Under the pieces are notes generated by a model that searched no databases, was not told the DNA's origin, and saw only the letters and a program-made list of their open reading frames with translations. The translations under genes and the position numbers were made by a program. DNA of 64,000 bases from Smittium mucronatum (Eukaryota; Kickxellomycota; Harpellomycetes; Harpellales; Legeriomycetaceae): positions 1-64,000 of the forward strand of contig LSSL01000727.1 in NCBI GenBank assembly GCA_001953115.1. Reading direction: 5' to 3'. Position 1 is the first letter of the stretch. Every line of letters begins with the position of its first letter. Positions 11,852 to 24,180 of the stretch are shown here, in pieces.

Positions 11852-14800
11852 ATGGAATCGAATAGCTCCGATTCTCAAAGTAAGTCTCTTCCATTTAAAT
11901 TCATATCTCAATATTTATGCGTTTCATATTCTTGATTTTCTTATTTTTACCCCTTCAGATTCGAAACAAAGTATCTTTTGCTTTGTCTAACCTTCTTTTC
12001 TAATCTTCCAATGTCTTTAAAACCTTTTTCACCTCTAAAAACTCTTATTTTTATGGTCTATAGAAGAAAAAAATGACGAATGGAGGACTTACTATGAAAA
12101 CTACGCTACTGCCGCCAGATCTGTCATGGAGAATGCAAATAAGAGTTTGAACAATCAAATTCAAATATCTTCGGTTGGAATTCACAACCCTTCGGAAAGT
12201 GTCTTGGCTAGCAATAATCCTTCATCTTTTAACACTTGGTCTAATCAACAAAACTATTCCAACACACAGTATCCTTATTACAACAATCCGAATTTTAACC
12301 CAAATTCCCATCTCTCTGGGATTTCTAATGACGGTTATTATCGACCTATTAATATCCCTATTCCTCATCCATCAAATCTTCCCCCTCATCCCCCTCCTCC
12401 TCTCCCTCAAATGCATCCTCAGCTCCATCGTCCGCCGCCCCCTTTACCTCCAAACGTTCCTCAACCTCCCTTACCTCCTTCGTTAGTACAACAACAATAT
12501 TCCCAGAATCCCGGCCAACAACTTCCTCAGTGGGCTAGCTTGCCCCAATCTAATAATAGCCAATCAAATTTGCAATTAAATGGAAACCATTTCGCTAATC
12601 TCAATACTCAAAATGTCCAACATAATTTTAATTATCTCACTCAAAAAAACCATAATTACACCCAAGAAGGTCCATACCATTTATCCTCTAATGCCTCTCT
12701 TATACAAAAAAATCAAAATACAGTGCAAACCGGATCTTATGAAAACAAAGAAAACCCATCAATAATCTCTTCAGAGGAAGCTTCATCTCAAACTCTTAAT
12801 TCCGAAAACACTTTTGGTACTTATGGCAACCAAAAAGCTCCAGATTCCAAAAATGTTTTTATTCCATCTACGGTAGGAAAATCTAAAAAGAAAAAATTAG
12901 GGAAAAAGAAACTTTTATCTGGTTCCCTTTGGGATGTTAAATCAGCCGATGTCAATGTCTCAAATAAACCTTCAGATTTTAAAAAATCTTCATCCCCCAT
13001 AAACATATCTCTTCAAAATCCTCACCCCTTAAATAAAAACGTATTCGATTCAAATAATTTTAAACCTGAATACTCTTCAGTCATGTTTGATAAAAGTAAT
13101 AAATTTTCTAATGCAGACTCTTCTGAAAGGTAACTTCCATTTCTCTCCCATTGTATCTAATTCTCAAAAATATATCCTTTATATTTAACCTTATATTTTC
13201 TAATCCTTATATTATTATCAAATATTGAATTTTTTACGTATTCAACCTTGTAGAAATCTATTTGGTGTCCAAAAAAAGCAACCAGATCCAAAAAATGAAT
13301 CTTGGGGAAATGAAAATCATCGTTCAGAGGAAACAGAAGAGCCTGAATGGCCCGAAAGTCTCAGGTTATATTTTATTCGATAATCTTTATCTATTCTCAA
13401 TTTTTATTTTTTTTCAATGAATAGTTAAAATAATAATTTTCGTTATAGGGATTATGTCTTAAATGCCTTTAAGTTGTCTTCAAACAAAGCTAGGCCACAG
13501 GTTGAAGCCCAGTTAAAAAAAATAATTTCAACTGCCGTTTCAAACAACCAACTACATTCAATTAATTGGGAATCTAGATCTCCACCAAAGTGCGTTACTT
13601 TTATTCTTTTATAACCAACTTCTTTATTTTATATTTTATTAAGATTTCTCCATTTCTTTTCAAAATAGTGCATGTGACCTGAGTCCAGATGTACATGTTT
13701 CTAAAGTTGGTTCCAAAAATGATAAACCAGGAAAAAAGAGCAAAAAACTCCCGATTGGAAGCCCGCCTATTGATCTTTTAGATGATAGGCTAAAAAGCCA
13801 AAGGCTAAATAGATTTAAAAGCAACAATACTAAAAGTAACGTAGAATTTGAATACTCTATGGCCTCTGAGCTTCAAAACGGCAACTCACCTTACACGAAT
13901 GAAGTAATTTTTAATTCATTTTCCATAATTTGCAACCACGCATTGTTTTATACTTATTAAATATCTAGCCTAAAAATTCATTTTGCCTTACTATAGGGGG
14001 TAATTAATTGGGATAAGGATACTATTGTCGGGACTTCCACAAACTTAGAAAAAAGATATCTTCGACTCACATCCGTAAGCTTTTCTTATTTTTCGTAATG
14101 TTTTTCAATTCATATCTTTTTAAAAATTACCTTATTTAGGCTCCTGATCCTTCAACTGTTAGACCTTTACCTGTGCTTAAGGAGGCACTCGATCTTGTTT
14201 TGCACAAATGGCATCAAAATGCCAATTACACCTATGTATGCGATCAGCTGAAATCAATTCGCCAAGATTTGACGGTAAGATTTTTTTTTATAATTGATTT
14301 ATATATATTTCTAATTTATTATTTACCACTATTCATTATATTTTTTTATATCATATAACTAATGAACTCTGTGTAAATAAAACAAAATAAAACTATTAGG
14401 TTCAGAGAATAACAAATGAATTTACAGTTAAAGTATATGAGTCACATGCTAGGGTCGCTCTGGAAGCAGTAATTTTCTCTATTTATTTTTTAATAAAAAA
14501 AATTATAAGAGATCAAATAAATTCTTTTTTTTCTTTACGGAATAAAATAGAATGATCTGGGCGAATACAACCAATGCCAGACCCAGCTGAAACAGCTTTA
14601 TTCTCTTGGGATTCCCGGGTGCCCTATGGAATTTCTCGCTTATAGAATTCTTTATTTTATATACACTAGGAATGAATCTGGTATTTTTTTCAATCCAAAA
14701 TTTTATTTATTTGTTTGCAAACTCAACCCTTAAAAACCCCATTTTTCATAAAAAAATTTATTTTTATTTTAACAAATACACTTTCTTGCGCTTATCAGAC

Positions 14801-15368
14801 ATAAACTCTACATTATCGACAATGACGGTTGAGCAAAAGGATAGCAAAGAAGTCTCCCACGCACTTGAAGTGAGGACATCGATTGGCACATCCAATTTTT
14901 ACAGATTATTTGTTTTGTATAAGAATGCACCTAATCTGGGTTCCGAATTGATGCGACATTTTATTGACCGTGAAAGATGCAAAGCTTTGGTGTCAATATG
15001 CAAATCGTAAATATTTGATAGTTTTGCAATTACGCAATATTTCCTTTACATTTACTATTTTATTTATTTTTGAATATAGATATCGGCCAAATGTATCTTT
15101 AAATTTTATCAGTAAACAGCTGGGATTTGACAGTCTTGATAAAGCGAATGATTATTTGATTGAAATGGGTCTTAGTGTAATAAATCCAGATTCCATGTCG
15201 AATAAAGGAATCAGTATTTGTGGAGAGTCTAGTAAAGAGAATGCGGCATTTTATAGTCAGGCTACGCAGTCATTGGAGAAGTCATTTATCGATGCTAAAT
15301 TTTCATACCCCATAGCCAAAGGAAACATAAATAAATTTGGGAAAATTGACATTAAAGGACAAATATAA
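11852..15368 (+). CDS. THP3: Thp3/LENG8-like SAC3-GANP family protein (11 exons)
   Basis: This protein probably acts in nuclear mRNA processing/export, as the SAC3/GANP/Thp3 (human LENG8) family does. Exons: 11852-11879, 12064-13129, 13254-13364, 13449-13589, 13669-13903, 13997-14074, 14140-14274, 14400-14468, 14551-14680, 14799-15006, 15080-15368. All are GT-AG and phase-consistent, giving 829 residues. The start is the ATG of a 28-nt first exon followed by a perfect GTAAGT donor. The N-terminal third is low-complexity (Asn/Pro/Gln-rich, with a poly-proline stretch encoded at about 12380-12480). The C-terminal half carries the SAC3/GANP signature: [45 protein letters not shown] and [15 protein letters not shown], closely matching LENG8. 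The middle exon [13 protein letters not shown] matches the family's conserved pre-domain. The least certain points are exon 1 and the exact N-terminus. Confidence 0.9.
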
Positions 15369-16095
15369 ATAGGTCTAGAAATACTTTTTGTAAATCGAAA
15401 AATAATAACGTTTATATAGACTCAATTTCATTTTTATTTCAATTATTGTTTTTTTTTCTGGAATAAAATTTTATAAAAGTATGATCTTGGCTTTACCTTT
15501 TTTATGGGGGTTGGAGGGTGAGATGGACGAGAATATCGGGTGGTTAAATCGTAAAGCCTAAAATGGAAGAGATTTATAACTTTATAAGGGGTAATATTTA
15601 ATAGCTAAAATCTTTAAATTTTCAAGATGCCTACTTACTAAAGAGATAAATAAGAAATTTAGGAAATTAATTAACTGAAACTAATCCTTTGACTTTAAAT
15701 TTTTGATTTTATTTTTGAAACCCCAGTAATTTTATTTTATTTTTTGGAATAGCAATGAAAAGAATAAGTCTAATCATATCTACAATATATTTTGACTTGC
15801 TTGGGATGCTTATCAAAAGACGGCTTAGCAGTTGGAGTACTTAACATTATATTCTCCCATTAGTGTGGTTATACTTATTTCTACATTAGATTTATTGTAA
15901 CTCAAGATGATGATTTTGAAAAATATTTTTAAAAGTCATTTTGTAGCTTTTTTTTTGTTAGTATTTATAATCGGCATTATTTTTAATGGTGTTTTTTCCG
16001 AAACAAAACAACTATCAAAATTATTTAAAAAAAAAAAAAAGAAAGGCGCGGGAAGGAAGAAATGGTAAATTTACAAGGGTTGATATATGGAAATA
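15369..16095. other. Convergent intergenic spacer
   Basis: This is the 3'-to-3' spacer between the THP3-like gene and the Zap1-like gene. It holds AT-rich sequence and homopolymer runs (poly-T at about 15449, poly-A at about 16028). The small frame at 15986-16174 overlaps the 3' end of the zinc-finger gene and is not considered real. Confidence 0.6.
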
Positions 16096-17592
16096 TTATT
16101 TATGGATTTTCAAATGCCTAGAAAGTTGGTCAGGACGGGAAAAGGCTTTAGAACATGATGGTTGGATGCAATGAAATGGACGTTCGCCGGTATGAACACG
16201 TAAATGTTTAACCAAGTTTGAGGACTCAGCAAACCGCTTGTCGCAGCCAGGGAAATTGCAGACATAAGGTCGCTCACCGGTATGGGTTCTATTATGAATT
16301 TTGAGGGCACTAGAAGTGGCAAAATTCTTGTTACAGCCATTAATTTTACAAAAGAAGGGACGTTCTCCGGTATGAGTCCTGACGTGTTGATCTTTGATAT
16401 GAACTTCAAGGAAACGTTTGTCACAACTTGAACAGACAAATGGTTTGTAGCCGGTATGCATTTGGACATGTCTAATAATACGTTGGCGTTGGGAAAAGGG
16501 CTTAGACTGACGTTTGCAATCAGACCATTGACAAGTATAATATTTTTTGCCATAACCAATGTGGAGATCAGAGATATGGTTTGTTATGCCAATTAGAGAG
16601 TTTGATGAGGTGGTACAATCTAGCCATAAACATTTAAACTCTTGGGATTGCATATGTTTGAACAATACATGTTTGATCAAATCCAGAGTATTAGATTTAG
16701 ATTCACTACATTTAGTCCATTCACACTTGATTTCGGAATCACAATGAGGGTCTATGGGATGAATTATAGAATCGTTGCTATAAAAAGATGAGGCAGGGCT
16801 AGAAGGGGGAGACTTTTGGTTGTAGACATTCACATCACCAGCTTTAGAAACGATTTCCAGAATAAGTTTGAGGAGTTGTTCGGTCTTTTCGCTACTACTT
16901 TCAACTTCTTTAACATGTAATTGGTACAAATGAAATAATAAATCTTCAGCACAGTCAAAAGACTTGTTACATTTTAACCACATGCATAGATGGCTGGAGC
17001 CAGATTTTATTTTTGTGGGAGAAGAAGGAATTGGAGTTTGAGGGTCGGGCTCGAGCTTTATTTTTTTGAAATCCTCTTCCCTTTCAGAGTCTGAATTCAC
17101 CGGAGAGTTGGGGAAGGATCTTTTTTCGTTATTATAGATAAATTCTTCAGTTTTGGCGCTACTAGGTCCAGTGGAAGAGGGAGTAGTTGCAAGGGATTGT
17201 TTAGTCTGATTGTGCTGAATTGAATTGTGAGCGAAATGGGGCAAATTTAATAAAGCTTTGGGATTTGGAATTGGTGAAGTAGGAATCTGTGAGAGAATGG
17301 AATTAGGGAGACAAAGTGGATCGGAGACAAGGGGGTCTGAAGAAACATTTGAAGATTGGATTGGAGAATCGTAGCTGTTAATAAATTGATCTTGGTAATA
17401 GGATTTACTTTTTATTTTTTTGAGGAAATTCTTAAGACAATAGCAACAAAATTTTAAATCTTTAAAATCCCTGTTAAAACCAAGGCTTTCGAAGGAGGGC
17501 AGAACTTTTGAAAAAGAATCATTTGAGGTTGGATCTTTGAGAGGGGGCAGCTCTAAGCTGAAATATTCGTCTTTTAATTCGTGTCGTTCCAT
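16096..17592 (-). CDS. ZAP1: Zap1-like C2H2 zinc-finger transcription factor
   Basis: This single uninterrupted frame of 498 residues likely encodes a nuclear DNA-binding regulator. Eight C2H2 fingers are visible: residues 203-226, 290-313, 321-344, 354-379, 387-407, 415-437, 445-467 and 475-497. The first four have the C-x-W-x2/4-C form seen in the zinc-sensing fingers of fungal Zap1. The last five are a continuous array with TGERP/TGYKP linkers. The block [20 protein letters not shown] followed by [16 protein letters not shown] and [17 protein letters not shown] parallels the Zap1 DNA-binding array. The N-terminal 200 residues are Ser/Pro-rich and contain an IKLE sumoylation-type site (178-181). 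The protein ends one residue after the last finger. By analogy it would activate zinc-uptake genes under zinc deficiency. It could instead be a related ZIC/GLI-type factor. No clear zinc-response element was seen upstream. Confidence 0.8.
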   Translation of the reverse strand: MERHELKDEYFSLELPPLKDPTSNDSFSKVLPSFESLGFNRDFKDLKFCCYCLKNFLKKIKSKSYYQDQFINSYDSPIQSSNVSSDPLVSDPLCLPNSILSQIPTSPIPNPKALLNLPHFAHNSIQHNQTKQSLATTPSSTGPSSAKTEEFIYNNEKRSFPNSPVNSDSEREEDFKKIKLEPDPQTPIPSSPTKIKSGSSHLCMWLKCNKSFDCAEDLLFHLYQLHVKEVESSSEKTEQLLKLILEIVSKAGDVNVYNQKSPPSSPASSFYSNDSIIHPIDPHCDSEIKCEWTKCSESKSNTLDLIKHVLFKHMQSQEFKCLWLDCTTSSNSLIGITNHISDLHIGYGKKYYTCQWSDCKRQSKPFSQRQRIIRHVQMHTGYKPFVCSSCDKRFLEVHIKDQHVRTHTGERPFFCKINGCNKNFATSSALKIHNRTHTGERPYVCNFPGCDKRFAESSNLVKHLRVHTGERPFHCIQPSCSKAFSRPDQLSRHLKIHK

Positions 17593-20030
17593 GTATTTAA
17601 AAAAAAGTAATTGAAAAAATAGAGAAGGTATACAATTGTAAACGTAAAAGAATGAGGGATTATGTTATATTATAAATCAAACTATAAATCACAGATAAAA
17701 AATAAACCCCATATTAAAATTACTATGCTAAAATAGTTCCTATTTGGCTCTTTTAGCCGAAAAAACGACTTTTACCTAATAGGAGTACATTATTGTGTCA
17801 TTGCAGCCAAACAAATTATAAAAAATTACCCAGCACATATATGAAACTTCAGGTAGGTATGAAAAATTCCTGTTTTACAGCCAATTCGCTGCTACTCTTG
17901 AGTTTTTTCGTGGGTAAAATAATGGCACCACATTGAACCCCAAAATTGAATTATCTCGCTAGCTTCCTTTATATGCACCATAAATTAATTTATTCCTGAG
18001 TCTCGGAAATCCCAATCCCTATCCTCATTCTCACTCCCATCTATCTCCTGTTCAATCAAGCGACCTTATCCAGCCATCGTACAATAAATGAGCAGCCAAT
18101 AAGTCGCTGCAATCCAAAAAAATTTCATGCCGCCAATCTTTTTAGCAAATGGTATTTCCACCCAGTTTCAAATACACTGTAGCATTCCAAGCGAACAAAT
18201 TATATTTCAATAAAAATCAAAATAGCCTTTATTGATTGAAATCCTCAAGTCTTCAGGGCTTTAGAACGACTTTGATGGCCATTCAACAAATAATATTAGC
18301 TCCTTGATGATTGCCGTTTTGATAAAATAGTTTTACTTGGCTTAATTTTTTTCATAAGAACATGCCCATAATTGCAGCAAATAGATTTTTCAAAAATATC
18401 GTCTCAGAGGATTTTTAGAAAAGCGTACATGACGACTCGCATGCTGCTATTTCGTATACTTTTTCTGCCTATCGCTTTCCATAATTTAGACAATTTTCAC
18501 AAATGAAAATGCACTATTTTTAAAGATTTCCGGTATAGCATTATATGCTAATATTTGTTTTTTATTGGTCAATAAGTGCTTTAGTTGTCAGTATTTCAAT
18601 TGACAGTACACCAATAGTCTGATGCCTTAGAAAAATAATTCACCCCAAAAGGAAATCATTCTACTTTTCTTTTGCCACAGAAAGGGAAATCATCTCTTTA
18701 TTTATTCTATCAACAAGATAATTGGGTAGGAATCTAAAGCAAATTTGCACTGCTGAACTAATAGAAAGAAAACGAATACAATCTGTATTCTAGTCAGATT
18801 TTTTTTATCTAATTCTAATCAGATAAAATTGAAATTATCTTTTTTACATCGAATCGGTATTCTTCAATTTATCTAGCCTAATTGATATTCGACTCTATTT
18901 TATTGGCCATATTTAAGATCTTCAAGAATGACCCAGAAATAAAGATTCTCTAGTAATTAATTGGTTATATTCTTACCATTATTACCAAATTTTAATAAAC
19001 CAAATAATTTTTTCTATCGTAAGGGTGATTATTTTTTACCTACGCTCTTTTATAGATCAATAAAATCATTTATCGAAAACAAGAATAACCTAATTGGGAA
19101 TTTAATTATCGCCAAAATAAAATAAAAAAATTCACCAACAGTGAAGGAATGTGACCATTGGCTGCTGATGTTTGTAAATCTATCATACGAGAATATCATT
19201 TTTTGGACAAGTTACTGTCAAATATATTTCGGAATTTCAATTTAGCTAGTTGAAAATAAACTGGCCGAAATTATCAGCAACTATCATTAAGAAGATTTAG
19301 AAAACTTGAAAAATCCGACAATCCTAATCTTTGTCTGTTTATTAATATTATTTTTAAATAAAAATCATCAGTGTTGTAACTAATACAAAACATCGGCAAC
19401 TTTGCCCCCATCCAATCTATTTATATAGATTGAAGTTGCGTCTTGTTTTTTTTTTATATAGCCGGATCTGTCCCATGTTTTAATTTTAAATCACATTTGC
19501 TGCATAATCTCATCATGGTAAAATTTTTATCACGGGTCAAAAGATCAAATCGTATGTAGATTTGATTTTAATAACATGATAGTTTTTGGCCTTGGATATT
19601 TTTAATGCTAAAAATCTAAAAAGCCAAATCAAAACATCTTGATCTTATCGAAAAAATTCTTTAACAAACATTAATCAACACCAAAATCTTACTGATAATT
19701 ACAAACAGAAAGGAGAAGATTCCTTTTTTTTTTTTTCAATTAGCTAGTTTAGTACAAAGGTTTCAAATATTTCTTTATACAATCTCCCATAGCATCGATC
19801 CTTGAAAATTGTATTTACTATAAACGACTGAAGTTAAAAATCTTTTTTATAAAAAATCCGACAAATATCTTGAAAATTTCTCATTCATAAATTTTTTTTC
19901 GTTAATATTATAATATACACTGTAAATTTCGTTATTCCTAGGGATATGTATCTTGTCGAATCATTAGGCTTTTCTAATGGAGCTTTATTTTATTTTTTAT
20001 TTTTTTGTATCACGGAATTTTATTGTAAGA
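17593..20030. other. Upstream region of the zinc-finger gene; no gene recognised
   Basis: This spacer separates the zinc-finger gene (5' side) from MLH3 (3' side). The part at 17700-19000 is less AT-rich and may hold promoter elements or eroded repeat DNA, but no frame gives a recognisable product. The frame at 19946-20137 is a shadow over the repeat fragment that follows. Confidence 0.5.
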
Positions 20031-20196
20031 TAACATCATTAAAAACCTTACTAAAAAAATATGAAAAAAAGAAAAAGACGTATAGAAAATGCTATTATCC
20101 TAACCACAATAAGATCCTCTGCCGGACTACCCGCTGAGTAGATACCGGAAAAGGGTGCAATCTACCAACCGAAAGACCCCCCTGGCATTGCCTATT
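20031..20196 (-). repeat. 550-bp interspersed repeat, copy 3 (5'-truncated, minus strand)
   Basis: The complement contains GGGGGGTCTTTCGGTTGGTA, then GATTGCACCCTTTTCC and TAGTCCGGCAGAGGAT, matching the 3' third of the copies at 7.5 and 62.0 kb. It ends in the same CTTTTTCTTTTTTTCATATT tail as the 62-kb copy. The upstream two thirds are missing, which fits 5' truncation during retrotransposition. It lies about 250 bp downstream of the MLH3 stop codon. Confidence 0.75.
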
Positions 20197-20447
20197 TCTC
20201 TTCAATTGCTTATAAATTTCCAAATATAAATTTAATTTTCCAATAGATAAACTCATTTATCTTTACTATGTAAACTACATTTTTCTTAAACATAGAAGGA
20301 TATGGAAGAATATTTTTAGTTATTATTAGTACATCCACAAGATTTTTCTCTTAAATAAAAAAAATAGCTAGCGGTTTTTCATAAAAACTACATTATCCAG
20401 CAATCTTAAAAAATCAAGAAAATCAAGTCGTTTAGATTTAGATAAGA

Positions 20448-23400
20448 TCATCGACCATATAGATTATTCCTTAGTCTCTTCCAATTAATTCGAGGTTTGG
20501 AAATTTTAATATCCTTTTTTTTTCTTGAAAGCAATGGGATAACTGATGGCCTAAGAAAAAAAAATTGAAAAGAAAGTTATTATAATTTTCATTTTCAAAA
20601 AAAATAAAAACAGTAAAGATAATCAATAACCTTCCATGGGCACAATGAAACGGAAACATACACCTAGACAAAGATTTGACCATTATATTACATTGTTCTT
20701 TGGACAATTTATCATTGAATTTTATTGCACCTCTACAGGCCATAGATTCTAGAATAAAAACAAGTGGTGGAGGGCAATATCTAAGAATTCTAAACCAGCT
20801 TTCTTCATTTTTTGAGATTCTACTATCCAAAAATAGTTGGGATCGTAGTTTCTCAAAATCATAAATTCCTGATTGCTCTGAAAACCAATGGCATATGGAT
20901 GGGAGAATATCTTTAAGGTGATTTTCTGAAGACTTATAATCCCTAGTAAGTCTTGTATGGAATATTTTAGGGATACAAACAAGAGAAAATGTAGTTGTGT
21001 TGTTGATTGAATTGCAAAGAGATTCAGTTAATTTCAACTGAGAAGAATTAAAATTTGACCTATTATCGTATCTAGGAGTTTGGGAATATCGAATTATATC
21101 TAATATAAAGCCCCAAGCTTTCAAATTTTGTAAATTAGAAATAATTAGCTGGGAAGTTTTGAAATCAAACTCTAAATCAAATGGTTTAGAAAGGTATACA
21201 ACCCCCTCTCCACTGTTACTGATATTTATCAATGGATTCAACAAAAAATCACGATATTCTCTAAAAAAAGACTCCAATCGGATTCTTTCATCGGCGGCAT
21301 GCTGATCGATAGCGATCAAGTTCACATCCAGTTTTATATCGTGATTGCCCAAGATACATAGAATGAATTTCTTATCAAGTTGTCCAACAACCTTAAATTT
21401 TTTTAAATCTGTCCCGATTAAACCCAATATATCTAAGGTTTTGAATTGAAGGGTCTTAGGAATTTTTATACTTAGTGGGTGAATGGGCACTGATATTATG
21501 CTGTTTTTTTTATGAGATGGATATGAAGGATTGGTCCATTCTTCGTAAAGTTGTTTTATTGAAGTTTGGATATTTTCTATTTTTGGTTCATCCAGATTAA
21601 ATTTCCTGGTCCTTTTTTGATCTCCCTGCAAAGAACTAGTTACTTTTTTGGTAAGTTTAAAATGGTCTATTGAATCCAATGTATTGACCGGTATTTTTTC
21701 GATATTAGAGTTCCAGGATTCAGTACTACCAAAGCTAGAAACTAAATGAGGTATTTGATTAGGATCTATTAGAGAACGCCTTTTGAGAAATTTCAGAATT
21801 AAAAACCCGAAAAGTTTGTATACACAATTCCATGGCTAAAATGATATTAAAGAAAAAAAAATTATTGATATTATGATAAATATGTTTTTTAAAAAGTATT
21901 ACCCTAAACTCGACATCATAATCACCGGGAGACAAATTTAAAGAATAATTTTCAGAGTTGCACTCAACATTCAGTACAAATGATGGGTTTTTCTTGGTTA
22001 ATTTAAATTTGGTTGGAGAATCTTCTAGTATTGAGAGTAAATAAACATATGAGAAAAAAAAACAAAAGAGAATTCCGAATTCCCCGAATGTAATAGGGAG
22101 GGACAAAGGTAGTACCTTCGAATTTGTTAATACTGTTTTTCAACGGGCAATTGGTGTGTTCTTGCTAGTTTTTAAGACATCGAATAGTTGAGATTAAAAT
22201 GAAAATAAAAATGAGATATTTTTACCTCTCCATATTTTGATTGCGATATGATGTTAGAAATAAACTTCTTCAATCGATCTGAAGAAAATATATTCCTATT
22301 CACAGCTGAAAGTATATAAAGATATTTATAAGTTTTGATGGTAAATAATGGTAATTGGCGGGGGTTACCGAAAATCTGGAACTATAAATAATAATCAAGA
22401 TTAAAAAGTGCTAGTAGATTAATTTCAGCTTTTTGATAAAAATTTTAAAGATAATTATTAGAAATTTAATTACCGTAGTACTTAAAGGAAATATGCTTAT
22501 ACAGCCTTTTACACTGAAATCACGATGTTCAAGATAAATAAATTCCATACTCTAAATTTAATAAAGAAATTATCATAAGGAATTTTTATATGCTGTAAAT
22601 ATATATATTTTACATTTGATATTGATGTGCCGAAAATTTGGGAGATTCTATTTGTTATATTTGTAGGCCCCAAAGATTTAATTATATAGTTAAAAGATGA
22701 ATCTTTCAAAGTAATTGAGATTTCAGGGTTAATTAATGCGTATTGTTCTATCTTGCTTCTAAATTGGTGAAGGATTGACTTTTTATTGTCCAGAATGTGC
22801 TTTTTTCTTACTGGGTACTAAAAATATGGTGATTTAAAGTTATCTCGATGCTTTTAGTTAATTTTCAAATTAATTGAAAGTCTATAGAACTAAAATACGT
22901 TTTTGAACCAGTTTAAATATGTAACAGAAGAGCCGTTTTCCTTCTCAAAACTTGAGGTCGCTGGGGGGCTGTTAGAACCATCCTTTAAGAAAGAAAGAAT
23001 AAGAATAAGAAAATGTATTCCAAGAATAAGAAGGAAGTACCAACCATTAAGATAACCAAATAAGCAGAATTAGACCCCTTGGTTTTGGATTTAATTTGCA
23101 ATACTCCTGTATATGATAGCACATCGAGGTCTAGAACGTTATTTAAAAATCTAATATCTTTTATATATATATATATATTGGTGCAATACTTGGTGAGTTA
23201 GTGGGCGGGAGGAGACTTTTCAGAGTTATACCGATCCCATTATCTTCTATTTTGAGTATACATCTGGAGAAGTCGACATAAATTTCAATTGAAGTTGAGA
23301 AATCCAAAATGGCTAATATATGGGTTTTGTAGATTTGAAAAACAGATTTAAATTTAAAGATTTTTTTAAGTTTACAAACCTCTGTTAACTAAAACGCACA

Positions 23401-23497
23401 ATGAATCTATGAGATTAGGTATTTTGTGGCCGGAATTTAACAGATTTTGGGTTTTTGAATCAAGAATTTCTAACCGTGAATAGCTTTTTGATGACAT
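20448..23497 (-). CDS. MLH3: DNA mismatch-repair/meiotic protein Mlh3 (10 exons)
   Basis: This gene encodes a MutL homologue that pairs with Mlh1 as the MutL-gamma endonuclease in meiotic crossover and some mismatch repair. Exons, 5' to 3' on the minus strand: 23497-23380, 23312-23232, 23157-23045, 22982-22899, 22817-22551, 22381-22226, 22164-22116, 22024-21903, 21835-20631, 20550-20448. All are GT-AG and in phase, giving 765 residues, close to yeast Mlh3. Mlh3 identity rests on YPVRKKHILDN...YALINPEISITL, the later VNRNIF block, DQHAADERIRLE (about 507-518, the metal-binding DQHAx2Ex4E site), ACRGAIKFND and CAHGRPS (about 727). The ATPase half is degenerate: a DNGI remnant is present (63-66), but motif I lacks the usual Glu and Asn and the lid with GFRGEAL is absent. 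The splice junctions after exons 1-2 and 5 are the least certain. Confidence 0.88.
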
Positions 23498-24180
23498 GAA
23501 TGAAATGATGTAATATTTTACAGGATGTAGAGATGCGTTTGATTTAATATGATTTAATGAGGTTGCTAATAAGATGTAAGACTCTTATATACATGTATTT
23601 AAATATTATATAAAATTTACAGTATCGAGTGGAAAAGCTTGTATTCAATTTAGCTATCCATTAGATGAGCTTTATAGCGAATTAAGACCATTTCAGCTTT
23701 CCTTTTAAGCCAATAAACATTTAGTATAAATATATGGTCACAAACTCTTGAAAAATTGGATGGCTTTAATATATGTCCAATCGAAAAGCTTTATTGTAAC
23801 TAATGCAAACTTGTAACAGATTTGGGATTAAAGAGTAAAATAGAAAGCTTATAGAAAAGCTGTTTCTTTTTGTTTAAATAAACATTCCGAGCTAAAAAAA
23901 ATTAATAATTAGAGAATAGCTGATGTATTTTGAACGCATATAAATTAAAATGGCATTTATTGATATTTTTAATTAGAGAAAATCTTACATTTGTTGAGTC
24001 ATTGTTGAAGTTTAGAAATATTAGATGGGAAGAATAAAGGGATAGTGCTTTTGGGGGTGCATTTTTAAATATTTGTATTAGTGCAGATAATTTTAAACAA
24101 TGAAAAATATACTGAACGAGACCTGCCAATCTGCAAGCGAGTTGATTTGTTTTTTTAAAAACTAATTCAACAATCAGATA
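23498..24180. other. Region 5' of MLH3 with one possible exon
   Basis: On the minus strand a 142-nt open block at 24130-23989 is bordered by a CTTGCAG acceptor and a GTAAGA donor. It encodes a normal-looking sequence (GLVQYIFHCLKLSALIQIF...) that I do not recognise. Joined to the next acceptor it would soon stop (LGMFI*). It could be the last exons of an unidentified gene or chance; otherwise this is the presumptive promoter region of MLH3. Confidence 0.25.

Noticed and set aside
20749..20982. Minus-strand frame 20749-20982 and plus-strand frame 20676-20864
   Set aside because: They are shadows within the large MLH3 exon.
21759..22106. A single 115-codon frame covering two MLH3 exons
   Set aside because: It reads through introns; splicing at 21836-21902 and 22025-22115 gives the Mlh3-matching frame instead.
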